64,000 nt of DNA from Babylonia areolata. Its lineage: Eukaryota; Mollusca; Gastropoda; Neogastropoda; Buccinidae. The translations under genes and the position numbers were made by a program. The stretch is from the NCBI RefSeq assembly GCF_041734735.1, contig NC_134895.1, positions 14,400,540-14,464,539 of the forward strand, given 5' to 3'. Shown in pieces: positions 35,555 to 46,321 of this stretch. Numbering within the stretch: the stretch's first letter is position 1; each line of letters starts with the position of its first letter. A model generated the notes under the pieces. The model did not search any database. It was not told the origin of the DNA and saw only the letters and a program-made list of their open reading frames with translations.

Positions 35555-35770
35555 CCGCAATAACTCTCTGAGGCGACTAGACTAAAACACCGGCACACAC
35601 ACACACACACACACACGACACATACACAAACACCGCGGCGCACTCACGCTGTCAAGCCGGGGAGCAGCCTGGCGGAGAACTGTTTAACTGACATGCTTTC
35701 TAGGCTATATTCAAACCTTGTGAGGAGCAGGCTAGACTAAGATGAATAGGTACTAGAAATGTGTCCACAC
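29166..35770. other. Probable 5' UTR intron and upstream region of the ANT gene
   Basis: The acceptor before the ANT start implies an intron reaching rightward. The stretch is mostly AT-rich with (AT)n tracts at 29,331-29,354, 32,411-32,453 and 35,507-35,551. A GC-rich, CpG-bearing zone lies at 34,540-35,050. I recognise no second coding gene. The 61-75 residue frames near 33,811-34,177 show no family resemblance. Confidence 0.45.
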
Positions 35771-35774
35771 TTAC

Positions 35775-35960
35775 CGAAGATTCGAACATAAAAGGGCAGA
35801 ATTATAAGAATACTCCAAATCGTGGAGGTAGTTGGGCAGCCACACGAGGTAGGAGGCAGGCGAGACTCTCCGGCCCGTCTCCTAGGTAACGCCTCGGGCA
35901 GCTATGAGGTCCACGCATGATGTGAGAAAGGGTCGAGTGGACGGGCTTGGTAAGCGTGGG
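35775..35960 (-). other. Candidate non-coding first exon of ANT
   Basis: On the minus strand AATCTTCG|GTAAGTGT is a strong donor with the last exonic base at 35775. A second strong donor, GACAGC|GTGAGTGC, lies near 35,647. Either could splice to the acceptor at 29167-29166. The upstream sequence is GC-rich. The exon limits are guesses. Confidence 0.3.
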
Positions 35961-36193
35961 CTGTTACAGTTCTCCCACATCAGGAATAAAGAGAGTTGAT
36001 ACATTCTAACCGATAGAATTTGAGATAAATTGTCCCTTTCATATCATCACATCTCAGTTGATATAAACCGAAATTTTTTGCTCTTGTGAGGCGGAAGCAG
36101 ATACAATACATAAAAAGTTTATAGTGAATTGATGTGCAAGAGTTTTGCCGCGTTTTTGTGTGGGGAAAAAACCCCAAAAACAATGGAATGTGT

Positions 36194-36211
36194 CACGTGA
36201 GTGGTCACGTG
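36194..36211. promoter_or_regulatory. Two CACGTG E-boxes 12 bp apart
   Basis: CACGTG occurs at 36194-36199 and 36206-36211 (context GTCACGTGAGTGGTCACGTGAT is two near-identical halves). CACGTG is the core of USF, MITF/TFEB and CLOCK-type bHLH sites. The pair lies between the leftward ANT gene and the rightward HMGCS gene, where a promoter is expected. Confidence 0.5.
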
Positions 36212-36289
36212 ATATACAATTGTACACACTGCGGGATGATAAAAGTAGCCACCGGCGCAGTTGTGTGGCAACTTCAGCGGTTCTGGTTA

Positions 36290-37105
36290 AGACTCGTACA
36301 GCGACGGGCTTGTGAGAAAGACTGGTGTGCAGAAAGGTAAATAGATAAGTTGTGGCGTGAGGTGACGGGGGCCGGAAACTGAAGCGAGAAGAAAATTTGA
36401 AGAAAGAAAGAAGACAGAGAACAGAGACCTCCCCGGCCTAAGACGGAGCGTCCACAAAGACACTTTCCAGCCTGCCAGCACCAGAACTGAGATCCAGAAC
36501 TGAGACAGACCGGGTGTGACTGAGGTTCTACAGACCTGTGCGAAAAGGACATTCCAGACACCCCGATTCTTGGAGCCAGCTACAGTCCGCGGCAGGAGTG
36601 ACTGTTGGGTCAGAATTCGTAGTGTGAGTGTGAGTGTCAGTGAATGACTGAAAACTTAGCCAGGTAACTTGAGAGAGCAGAATATCTCGGGATAAGGATT
36701 ATAATTTGGATGTTAAATTCCATGTTGTGTGAAGCTATTGACTGATTTGACGTGTGTGAATCAATAATTATTTATAATCAGTATATAAAGTGTATAAATG
36801 TATACTGTGTCCTCGGGTACTAATGTAAAGGAGGAATGAATGCGCAGTGATTGGTTGAGTGCATCGTTGTGTCAACGACGTGTGTGGCGATTGAAAATAG
36901 TCGAACCAACTACCTGTGAGCTAACCCTGACCTGAACAACAAAAATTCACTTCAAACTAAATACATTTATGTACTGACGCCGTCAGTATGTTAGTTTGTT
37001 TATTTACATGTATTTGCTTATTTGTTTCAGTGTTGTTTGGTTGTTTTTTTTCCGATTATTGTTATCTTATTATTTTATCTATTCATTTTCCCCTTATTTT
37101 ATTTC
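36290..37105. other. Unassigned sequence between ANT and HMGCS
   Basis: The part 36,300-36,640 is purine-rich and of mixed composition. A GCAGAAAG|GTAAATAG donor-like site near 36,337 is seen on the plus strand, but no open frame with a family match. Possible untranslated exon; otherwise nothing recognised. Confidence 0.25.
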
Positions 37106-37117
37106 AGTCTATCTGGG

Positions 37118-37288
37118 TACTCTTTTTTCCCGGGCTCAAGGCCAGACTAAGCCGCCCGTCAGTTGGGTTACGCTGCTGGTCAGCCCGCGGCATCTGCTTG
37201 GCAGATGTGGTGTAGCGTATATGGATTTGTCCGACTCGGAATGCAGTGACGCCTCCTTGAGTAACTGAACTCAGAACTGAACTAAATA
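37118..37288 (+). mobile_element. SINE family B, 3' fragment with tail type I
   Basis: The fragment matches the 3' half of the copy at 48,618-49,030 (GTTGGGTTACGCTGCTGGTC, GATGTGGTGTAGCGTATATG, GCCTCCTTGAGTAACTGAA). It ends in the ACTGAA-rich tail. The head and core are missing. Confidence 0.82.
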
Positions 37289-38241
37289 TATTCATCCCCG
37301 GCCCAACTTAACCAGGACACACACACACACACACACTGACACACACACACAAGGCAACTGATGCTATAATGACGGACACACGACCGGCGGCACAGCACAT
37401 ACAGCCAGTACATACACCGGCGGCACACACGCAACATCAGTACATGTACATCCCGCCGACCTACTCAGTTGATGAAATAACACAAATTTTTTGTCAGTCG
37501 TAATGTCACACACTGTGACGCTTGCCTCTGCAGCAGCAACACCTGTCTTCCAGCTCCACCCCTCCTCATCATGTATAGATCTATATATCAGTTATCCCCA
37601 CAATGTGCACGGACCCCCACTTGCTGAGACGCACGCATGCGCACTATACACACTCCCTGGCACACACATCATGATGATGATCCGGCAGTGCACTGTCGCA
37701 ATTAAAACGGCACTGACCGGGTCCATGCGGCACTTATGCTGGTGACCATCAGTGAAGTTCGTCAGTTCAGGGGGCGGGGCACAGTATCACAGTCAGTCCT
37801 GTCCATGAGATTTCAGCCGGTTGTGTGTTTTGACTGATGCGTGAATGTCGGTCACGGTCGTCAGTCAGTGGCTGTGGGACTGAACTGATGAATTCATTGT
37901 AACAGGATGATGAATGATGATGAACTGATGCCCTGCCTCAGACACTGCAACAAATACCAATACTGCTGGGCACCCTTGTGTCATATGAGTGTCATATACG
38001 TGGCTGTCAGATGCTAACAACTCCGGTCTTACACTGACTGACCCCCTCCCCCTCCGGCCCCCCGCGGCTTCAGTTCACGGCAGGCTGACCGACCCTTTTT
38101 TTTTTCTTCTTAGTTTCAGTACCTTCTTCTTCTCTCCCATTGCATCACCGATGAGTTCAGTTGCTGGAACCGACCACTCCAGTCAGTGATCAAAGACGGA
38201 AGACGGCTCAGTGCTGAAGTAAGTGACTATCAATCACTCTT

Positions 38242-38287
38242 CTTCTTCATTCACTCGTATGTACACGAGTGGGCTTTTACGTGTATC
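38242..38287 (-). mobile_element. SINE family A, short 3' fragment
   Basis: On the minus strand the words ACACGTAAAAGCCCACTCG and TACATACGAGTGAA, then (GAA)n, match the 3' end of SINE family A. Confidence 0.7.
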
Positions 38288-39131
38288 GAATGAGTAGGGG
38301 AAAAAAACTGAAGAAAAAGGAAGAGGGATATGATTAGTTCTTCTTCAGTGTCCTGGTAATATACCCTTTATCGACACACTGGGGCTAATCAACACTAAAT
38401 GGATCATCATGTGTGTCAGTGGTCACTCAGTGACACGGACGAACTCCCGGCACCGACGGAAGGCCACGGGAACTCTATGGAAGGATTCTCAGTTGCGGCC
38501 GCGTAAGGAGGCTGTAAACCTGTCTCGTCGGTATGACTCATATCAGTGTCCGAGTCGTGTAATGACTGAAGTCCTCAAGCTGGCAGCCAGTCCCTCACAC
38601 GGCACTGAAAATTTAAGTTGTCACTGCAACTGAACTATGACTGCCGAGTGATGAGTCCTTTCTGTCAATACCCGTGACGGCCGGGGCGCCTGTGTTCTAC
38701 TGAGGCCCACAAGTTACCCACTTACGGTTTCGGGTTGCCTCGCTCACTGAGTCTTGTGCTGCTCAGCACGGTATCGTAATGAAAAAGAACTGAAGTCAGT
38801 ACGGCCATCGGGCCGGCCCGGCCGGGGCAGTGACTTCTGACATACCCACACGCGGCAGCCCGGGTGTCACACTGAAGCGCCGCTTTGTCGTCACGGTATG
38901 TCTTCGATCCTTCCTGCCGTTTACTAGTAGTGACAACAATCACATTTTGATTATTCTGTCATAGAACAAAAAGCGGGGGTCAGTCCTCTCATTCCGCCGT
39001 ATGAGTAGTCACGTCAGTCAAGCGGCTTCCCGAGCCGGTCATTCATATGAGGTCTGTGGAGCCGCGAGGAAAATCGGGGTAAAAGTGCCTTTCCCAAGAA
39101 CACAACATGCCGAAACCATGGGGAGGGAAGT

Positions 39132-39166
<35 letters not shown>
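39132..39166. repeat. Poly(G) tract
   Basis: An uninterrupted run of about 35 G is the second in this window. It has G-quadruplex potential and its length may be unreliable. Confidence 0.97.
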
Positions 39167-39167
<1 letters not shown>

Positions 39168-39789
39168 GAGGGAGCTCTTCAGTGACCGCGCCGGCTGCAG
39201 TGCATCAGTGAAACCAATGATTTTTTTTTTTTCATGCTAGCACTGAACCAAGAACTGAAATAAGCCGAACAACCGATCCCCAGAAATGAGCACAAACGCT
39301 AAAAAAAGGAAAAGTTTTCTTGACCTTCAGTCAAGATTGGTCATTCGTCGATGCATGTCTTTATAAACCTGTTACCGTTAGTAACCCAGTGCAGTAAATC
39401 GATGTATACGTGACACTCTGACAGACAATTATATTTGAGATAACATATTCTTTAAAAACCAGTTCTTTTTCTTTGAAACAAACTTTGTTGACAGAAACAT
39501 CAAAGCAGCTGTATAACAAATAAGTCAAAGCAAAAAAACCAGTTCTTGAAAAAAAATCGAATGCCTGTGCTTGTGTGCACACGGAACCAGCTGAGCCACC
39601 GCAATGTCGACGTTTTCATCAGTCCAGTGCCTGATCTGGCTTACAGAGGTCAATTGCCAGACCTTACAACGGTGACCATGCACACATGATGTGATCTTTT
39701 CTATTTTTGATCGGAATACGGCGTTGACCGTCGTACGAGAGCATATGGGCTGACAGAGAAACTTCTGATTGAACTGCTGATCGTTTGGA

Positions 39790-40007
39790 GACGAAACGCT
39801 ATTGGTCAAATAAACGCAGGCATGCGCTTCTCGCATTTCCGTTGGGAGAGACGACTCTTACAAACTATCGTGTGATCGGTGTGTGGATTGTACGCATGTG
39901 TCCCTGTATCAGCCATCAAATAAAAACTGGGAGCAGAACTTGGATCAGAGAGTTATTGCATACTGTGTTGTTCCAGCATTCATCAAGCTAAATAACTGAA
40001 GTACCAG
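39790..40007 (+). other. HMGCS1: Probable non-coding first exon and promoter of HMGCS
   Basis: GTACCAG|GTGAGTAT is a near-consensus donor with the last exonic base at 40007. An inverted CCAAT box (ATTGGTC) is at 39801-39807. The first coding exon at 46,167 has 17 untranslated bases after its acceptor, so an upstream exon is required. Vertebrate HMGCS1 also has an untranslated first exon. No clear sterol regulatory element was found by eye. The 5' limit is approximate. Confidence 0.45.
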
Positions 40008-40679
40008 GTGAGTATTCAAACGTGGCAGATGTGCATTAATCACCGATGCCCTTCTGTCTCACTGAAGTGTTTATGTAAAAATATAAACAGTAGTGTTTGT
40101 CATAGTTCTGCGTTTTCGTCTGCTTTGACTTGGTTGAGGTCAGTCAAGGATCACCAGAAGGACTTGGACTGATCCTTTTTAGTCATTACGATATGCGAGT
40201 TTTTGTCTGCAAGACAAAATTATGCAAATTGCCGCCAGCCCAATACATCAGTACCATAAAATCTTCCGGCTTTCGCTTATCCTAAGTTTCGTTTGATGCA
40301 GTGATGGAAAGGATAAGTTACCTCGATGACTGATCTACATTTTTAGCTGCAGTGAGTCAGATACAAAGAAGAAACTTATTAGTCATAGTTTATTCAATAA
40401 CTTTGTACGATTGGACTCCAATTTATAAATGATATTAATTTATATACTTGGGGTACAAAGAAAGCATGTAAATAAAAGTAGTAGCAGTAGTAGTAGTAGT
40501 AGTAGCATAGGGACTGGCAAGTCATCTGCCTAGACCCCTCGGCCTGTTTATGTCCCCATCGAATCATCATCTTCTGTTCTTCACTTCTTCCATTTTATTT
40601 TATTTATTTATTTTCTTCTTTTGTTTGTTGTTGGGCGGGGTATGCAAATTGCAAGTACACTTCTGTAAGAAATTTTGTT

Positions 40680-42830
40680 TTATTCATCATAATCAAACAT
40701 TTTTTCTTTTAAGATGGTGTTGGTGTCAAGGAGATTTTTGAACGTGTTAGTATTTTGTGCAAGTTTAACTTCGGTTGGTAGTGCATTCCATGTTTGTGCA
40801 ATTCCGTTAGCCAATGATTTTTTTCTAATGTTGGTGTTGCAGTGTTCTAAACAAATTTTCTTTACTGAGTTCCTTAATTGTAGTTGTACTATCATAGTTC
40901 GACATCCTAAAGATATGTCTTGCATTTACATCATTTATGTTATTTTATATCTTATAAGTTTCAATCAAATCTGCTCTTACTCTTCTACCTTTTAGTGAGT
41001 GTAGATTTACGTATGTTAGTCTTTGTTGATAACTCATATTCTTGCATTCTTTTAATAATTCCGGTGCTCTACTTTGGACCCTTTCTGTTGCTATAGATCG
41101 TCTCTTAAGGTATGGGTGCCACACAATATTACCATATTCTAATGCAATCTAACTAATGCTTTATATAGATTGAGAAATTTATCTTTATCTAAGTAATTGA
41201 AGATTCTCTTAATTACACCAATCATTTGATTGATTTTATTTATAATGTTATCAATATGTGTATCAAAGGATAGTTTATTGTCAAACATTATTCCTAGGTT
41301 TTTCTCACTATGGCATTTCTCAGTATTCTGTGTCGTGTTTTCTATTTTCATATGGTAATTGTTATTTGGGTGTTTTTTTTTCCCTATGTGCATTACTTTA
41401 CACTTTGAAACATTAAAATAAAGGTTCCATTTGTCAGACCATTCTTGTAGTGTATATAAATCAGTTTGTAATGTGAGATTGTTGTGTGCATCACCATAAA
41501 TTTTAGTGTCATCTGCAAAAATTTTACACATACTTTGTATACAATCAGGAAGGTCGTTTATATATATATTGTGAAAAGTACTGGTCCAAGAATACTGCCG
41601 TGTGGAACACCACTGATTACGTTTGCACAAGTTGACTTTTCTTCTCCTATCTTAACTAATTGTGTTCTACCTGTTAAGAAGCTTCTTGTCCAGTTCAGTA
41701 TATTACCAGTAATACCATATGAGGCTAATTTTAATAACAGTCTTTCGTGTGGGACAGAATCAAATGCTTTTTTGAAGTCTAAATAAATTATGTCAATAGG
41801 TTTACCGCTATCTGTCATTTTAGTCAGATCTTCGATTACTTCTGATAGTTGTGTTATGCATGATCTGTTCTGTCTAAAGCCATGCTGACATTTTTCATAA
41901 AGGTTATTTACTTTCATATGCGAAATCATTGCATCTCTAATAAAAGATTCTAAAATCTTACACACTTTACATGTTAGGCTCACTGGTCTATAAGTACCTG
42001 GTTCTTGTTTTGACCGTTTGTTGTGAATAGCTGTTACCCCAGCCATCTTGCAGTCCTGTACATACTTCCAAAACATTCTTGGGCTATATTTACAGTTTTT
42101 TGCTATGTTTCTTTCGTACTCTTTTTTTTTTTTTTTTTAGCTTTTTTTAATGAACTTACAGCACTTACTCCTTTCTGTTACATTTAAAGCTTATACAGTT
42201 TATATTTCTTTTTGATGCTTTTCATTATTTTTCTGTTCATCCATAAGGGTTTTAATTTCTTTACTTGTCTAATGTCTACCTGTAATTTTAGGTATAAATT
42301 TATCCATAGATTTAAGTATTAGTGTCTTTAAATCATTCCAGCACTCATTTACATCTTGTTCATCCAAGTACATCCAATCCATTTTATTTAATGTTTCTCT
42401 TATTTTATTATAATTTCCCCTTTTTAGGTCAAATTTATACTTAATTTCTGCTTTTAACTTCACTGTTGAAATATGGAACTGGAAAACAAGAATATCATGG
42501 TCACTGTTTCCTAGAGGATCTATGTGTTGGATTTCACTTACCAACCTGGTAATGTTCACCATTACAAGATCTACGATGCTAGGTCTTTGACCTGTTCTAT
42601 TTCTTGTTGGTCTTGCCACTTTTTGAGTCAGGAGAGCATCTCTCAGACATTCTATAAAATTATTATCGGAAGGGCCTGTTCATGAACCATCCCACTGTAT
42701 AGCTGGGTAATTAAAATCACCCATAATACAAACTTTGTCAAAATTTGTCAATTCTTTAGATTTTATCAGTTCGAATAACTTTTCATTATTCTGTTCTGAT
42801 CAATTTGGACTTTTGTATATAATAATATAT
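40680..42830 (-). mobile_element. CR1/Jockey-type LINE, best-preserved copy in the window
   Basis: On the minus strand: endonuclease end (PSIVDLVMVN, HIDPLGNSDHDILVF at 42,269-42,619), RT from YRPVSLTCKVCKILESFI through HGFRQNRSCITQLSE, YLDFKKAFDSVPHERLLLKL, ISGVPHGSILGPVLF, YINDLPDCIQ, FADDTKIYG (active site) and LQEWSDKWNLYFNVSKCKVM, then DNKLSFDTHID, LYKALVR, and a C-terminal block ANGIAQTWNALPTEVKLAQN (40,680-40,925). A few frame breaks separate the ORF pieces. It lies antisense in HMGCS intron 1. Confidence 0.92.
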
Positions 42831-43039
42831 ATACATCCAATAGAAAAAAAGGACATGAAAACATGCCCAAGGAAAAAAACAAACAGCTTCTACACATGGA
42901 CAGCCTTCAAGGAGATGGGAGGAAAATTGGTAATGTTGTGTTAGAGGGTCAGCCTTTCAAAGGTCATGGTTCCCAGCAACACCACATGAGTGAAAAACAG
43001 AGATCTATATTTCTGTGCTCAGAGGTCAATAGATATGTA

Positions 43040-43345
43040 GACCTGTCAGCCTCAATACACCTTAAGACCTCTGACAGTGGTCTTGTGTCTATTTTGTCAC
43101 TGCTTGACCTGTTGGCAGTATTTGACACCACAGACCATGGCATCCTCATCACACAGACGGTTGCGTACTGCTTTTGGCTGCTTTGGAGCAGACCTTGATT
43201 GGTTCATATCATACTTGCTGTACCCAGTCTGTCCCTGGTGGTCATGAATGCATTCTCATCTGTGTAAGGAGTGCCACAGGATTTAGTTTGGGCCCAGTTT
43301 TGTTTACTATGTACACATAGCCTCTTAGCACTGTCCCTGTTCAGT
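43040..43345 (+). mobile_element. LINE RT fragment
   Basis: The plus-strand reading LVSILSLLDLLAVFDTTDHG matches the RT block DLSAAFDTVDH, and a VLGPVLFT-like block follows near 43,285-43,320. It is only about 300 bases long and of a different lineage from the neighbouring minus-strand CR1 copy. Confidence 0.72.
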
Positions 43346-44085
43346 CAGGCACACACACATAACACACACTGAGTAGCTAATTTTTCAGTTCTCGTATGAA
43401 ACAGAATATGAAATGGACTTTGGACTAGTTGCATAGAAGGACCATGAAATGAATATATGTATATGAATGTAAAATTAAAGTGGACTTTGGACTGCACTGG
43501 TAGTTGCTTGTGTAAGCACAAAGATGTGGATGTAGTAGTTGTGCAAACTGACTCACAATTTGGGTAAGCGTATGTGCAGTGTGCATGTGCAGAAAGCCAT
43601 TTAGGCTCTCACAGAGAGGGGAGGTGGGGTTTGAGTTTGTCAGATGTGGAGTCATGGGTAATTTTGTGTGTGTATGTGTTTATAACTTTATTTCATATTT
43701 TTATTCTTTCTTCTGCCTCTTTGTAACTAAACCATTTCTTCATCTTTTTTGTGTCTTTTCTTTTCTTGTAAATTTTCCTTTTTGTTTGACAAAAGCTTCT
43801 GTGCGCTGAAAATGCATAGTACTTTGTAGTCTTTCCTGTCTAGGTTTTCTTTTTCATTCTTGTTCTGTTGGTTTTTATTGAATTATCTGTAGGGTGGAAT
43901 CACTAACCAATGCATGATTTGGAATGCATCAGTTACAATTAAGTATACAGAAGTGCCATATGTTTATGTTGAAACAAGATACAAATTTTTTTTTTTTTTT
44001 TTAAATCAGTCTGTATCCTCTCCATCAGATAGCCATATTTATTAGTGATGTAGGTGTTTTCAACAGTGTGTATAGTGTGTGTCAG

Positions 44086-44138
<53 letters not shown>

Positions 44139-45185
44139 CTGGATCTATCTATATCTGTCAGTGGTTACACAATAAAAACAACAACAACAAAAAAACAAAA
44201 AACAAAAAAACCCAAAAAAACCTTAATACTTCTTTTTCCCTGTCTCTCTCTCAATGTATCTATCTGATTTATATGTGTACACATATATTCTCACATGTCT
44301 TACTATCTTACTAATTGTAAACCATCTTCCACCAGTTCAACACTTTTCCCCATTTCTTATTGCTTTTGTATTGACTTGTTTTTACATTGCTCTTTCTCCC
44401 TATCCCTCTCCCTCTCTCTCCCTGAGACTTTCTCATTCTCCACTCTCCACTTTCCGCTACACCTCAAAGCACCCCCCTCACCTTCTCCCTTACCCTGCAT
44501 TATGTGACAGTCTGTCCATATCCCTGTCACTTATGTCATTTCCCTCCTTTTTCTATCTTCCATTATTGTGTCTTAAGACTTAAGTGTTATCACTATCATA
44601 CATATGTATTATTTGATTTTTTATTTGTTTTGGTTTTGCACCTATTTCATTCAAATCATCATTCATTGAAGTATTTGACTATTACTATTAGGTTTGTGGA
44701 AGTGTAAATTTTCTTGTGTGGTGTGTTACTCTCTTCCACTTTATTAATGAGTGATAATGTTAACATATGAGTGATAATCATAATGTTGTGTTGGGTTTTT
44801 GTTTTTGTTTTTCCAGATTTATTTTGCATTATTCTTATGCATGTATTGAGTATATCTATATCTATATATGTGTATATATGTGTGTATGTCCGTTACTCTG
44901 TATGTGCTGAAATCTCCACCATAAGAAAATAATGATTGATTGATTAATTCATTAATCCATTCATTCACTCCAAGGCAATTCTCTCTCTCTCTCTCTCTCT
45001 CTCTTGATTTAATGAGAGACTTTTATTTTCAAACTCACATTCCCACTCCTAATGTCTCTGCCTCCAGACCAAGCACAGATCAGTTTGTAAGGTTAAAAGT
45101 TGAGTCAAGACCAATTTTTGATGCTTTTTCCTCTTCCTTAGGGAAAAAGAAAACATCTGGGCTTGAAGGTATTATTCTCTCTCTC
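43346..45185. other. HMGCS intron 1 sequence
   Basis: A (GT)n tract lies at 44,093-44,137 and CT-rich stretches at 44,400-44,480 and 44,983-45,003. No gene recognised. Confidence 0.5.
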
Positions 45186-45189
45186 TCTC

Positions 45190-45760
45190 TCTAATAATAA
45201 TAATAATGGTATTTATATAGCGCTGAATCTTGTGCATAGACAAACCAAAGCGCTTTCGCACCAGTCATTCACACGCATGCATAACTCTAAAACTGGATAA
45301 ACTGAAGACAAGGAAGAAGCAGGGAAGGGAGGCTATTTTGGGAAGAGGTGGGTTTTAAGGCCAGACTTGAAAGAGCTGAGTGTGGAGACTTGACGAAGGG
45401 AAAGAGGAAGTTCATTCCAATTGCAAGGTCCAGAGACAGAGAAAGAATGGCGGCCAACAGTCTAGAGTTTGAATCTGGGTATGCGTAAGCAGAGTGGATC
45501 TGAAGCTGATTGTAGTGAGTGAGATGGAGTGTAGAGGTGAAGGCAACCACAGAAATAGGAATGGGCTGATTTGTGAATACATTTATAACATAGAGTGCTG
45601 ATCTTGTACTTTATTCTGTGTGAGACAGGGAGCCAGTGGAGATGTTGCAAAAGAGGAGTGATGTGCTCAGATCTTTTCTTTCTGAGGACAAGTCGGGCAG
45701 CAGAGTTTTGTATGCGCTGAAGGGACTAAATGGATGAAGCAGGCAAACCAGACAGTTGAG
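45190..45760 (-). mobile_element. LINE 3' end (CR1/L2-like) with (ATT)n tail
   Basis: On the minus strand LQHLHWLPVSHRIKYKISTL and CNWNELPLSL then FKSGLKTHLF are the usual C-terminal end of CR1/L2-type ORF2. The sequence ends GCGCTATATAAATACCATTA followed by (TTA)n. About 570 bases remain. Confidence 0.85.
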
Positions 45761-45829
45761 AGTTACAGTAGTCTATGTATATAAATTATAATACTTGATA
45801 GTTGATAATACTTATATTAACAACAACAA

Positions 45830-45950
45830 TAGTAATGTTAATATTAATGATTAATATTGATAATTAGTATTCATATAGTGGTGAATCTTGTGCAGAGACA
45901 AATCAAAGTACTTACACACTTGTCATTCACATGCATGCATGACTGTAATT
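45830..45950 (-). mobile_element. Second, older copy of the same LINE 3' terminus
   Basis: The words GTGGTGAATCTTGTGCAGAG and ACTTGTCATTCACATGCATG repeat those at 45,215-45,280 with more changes. It follows a TAATATTGATAA-type tail. Confidence 0.65.
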
Positions 45951-46166
45951 TACAGTATGCGAAAAAGAAGTCTTATTTAAATAGAGAAAATGCAAATAGA
46001 AAACTTTTGTATGTTTTTTTGTTTTTTTTGTTTTGCTTTTATTAAGCTACAGATGTTCTGGGGGTCGGATCGCAGGCTTTAAAATACAATTACAACACAT
46101 ACCGACAATCACAACCCAAGTCATCATGACGCACTGTGTTCTAACCTTTCTTTTCACCTCTGATAG

Positions 46167-46321
46167 GAAGGAACACCCATCCCATGATGCCAGGATCAAA
46201 GACGTCGTCGGAGCAGGGATGGCCGCAGGAGGTGGGCATCGTAGCCATGGAGGTCTACTTCCCCTCCCAGTTTGTGGAGCAGTCAGAGCTGGAGCAGTTC
46301 GACCAGGTCTCGGCAGGCAAA
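46167..46321 (+). CDS. HMGCS1: HMGCS coding exon 1 (start at 46184)
   Basis: The acceptor CTCTGATAG| is followed by 17 untranslated bases and then ATGATGCCAGG. It encodes [20 protein letters not shown] and ends at AGK with donor AAA|GTGAGA, phase 0. Confidence 0.93.

Larger units (their letters stand above)
37300..39700. other. Intergenic region, no gene recognised
   Basis: Many short dispersed CAGT/TCAGTTC-like words and CA tracts (37,318-37,350) are present, with no coding homology. A SINE family A end lies at 38,242-38,287 and a poly(G) tract at 39,132-39,166. Confidence 0.4.
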
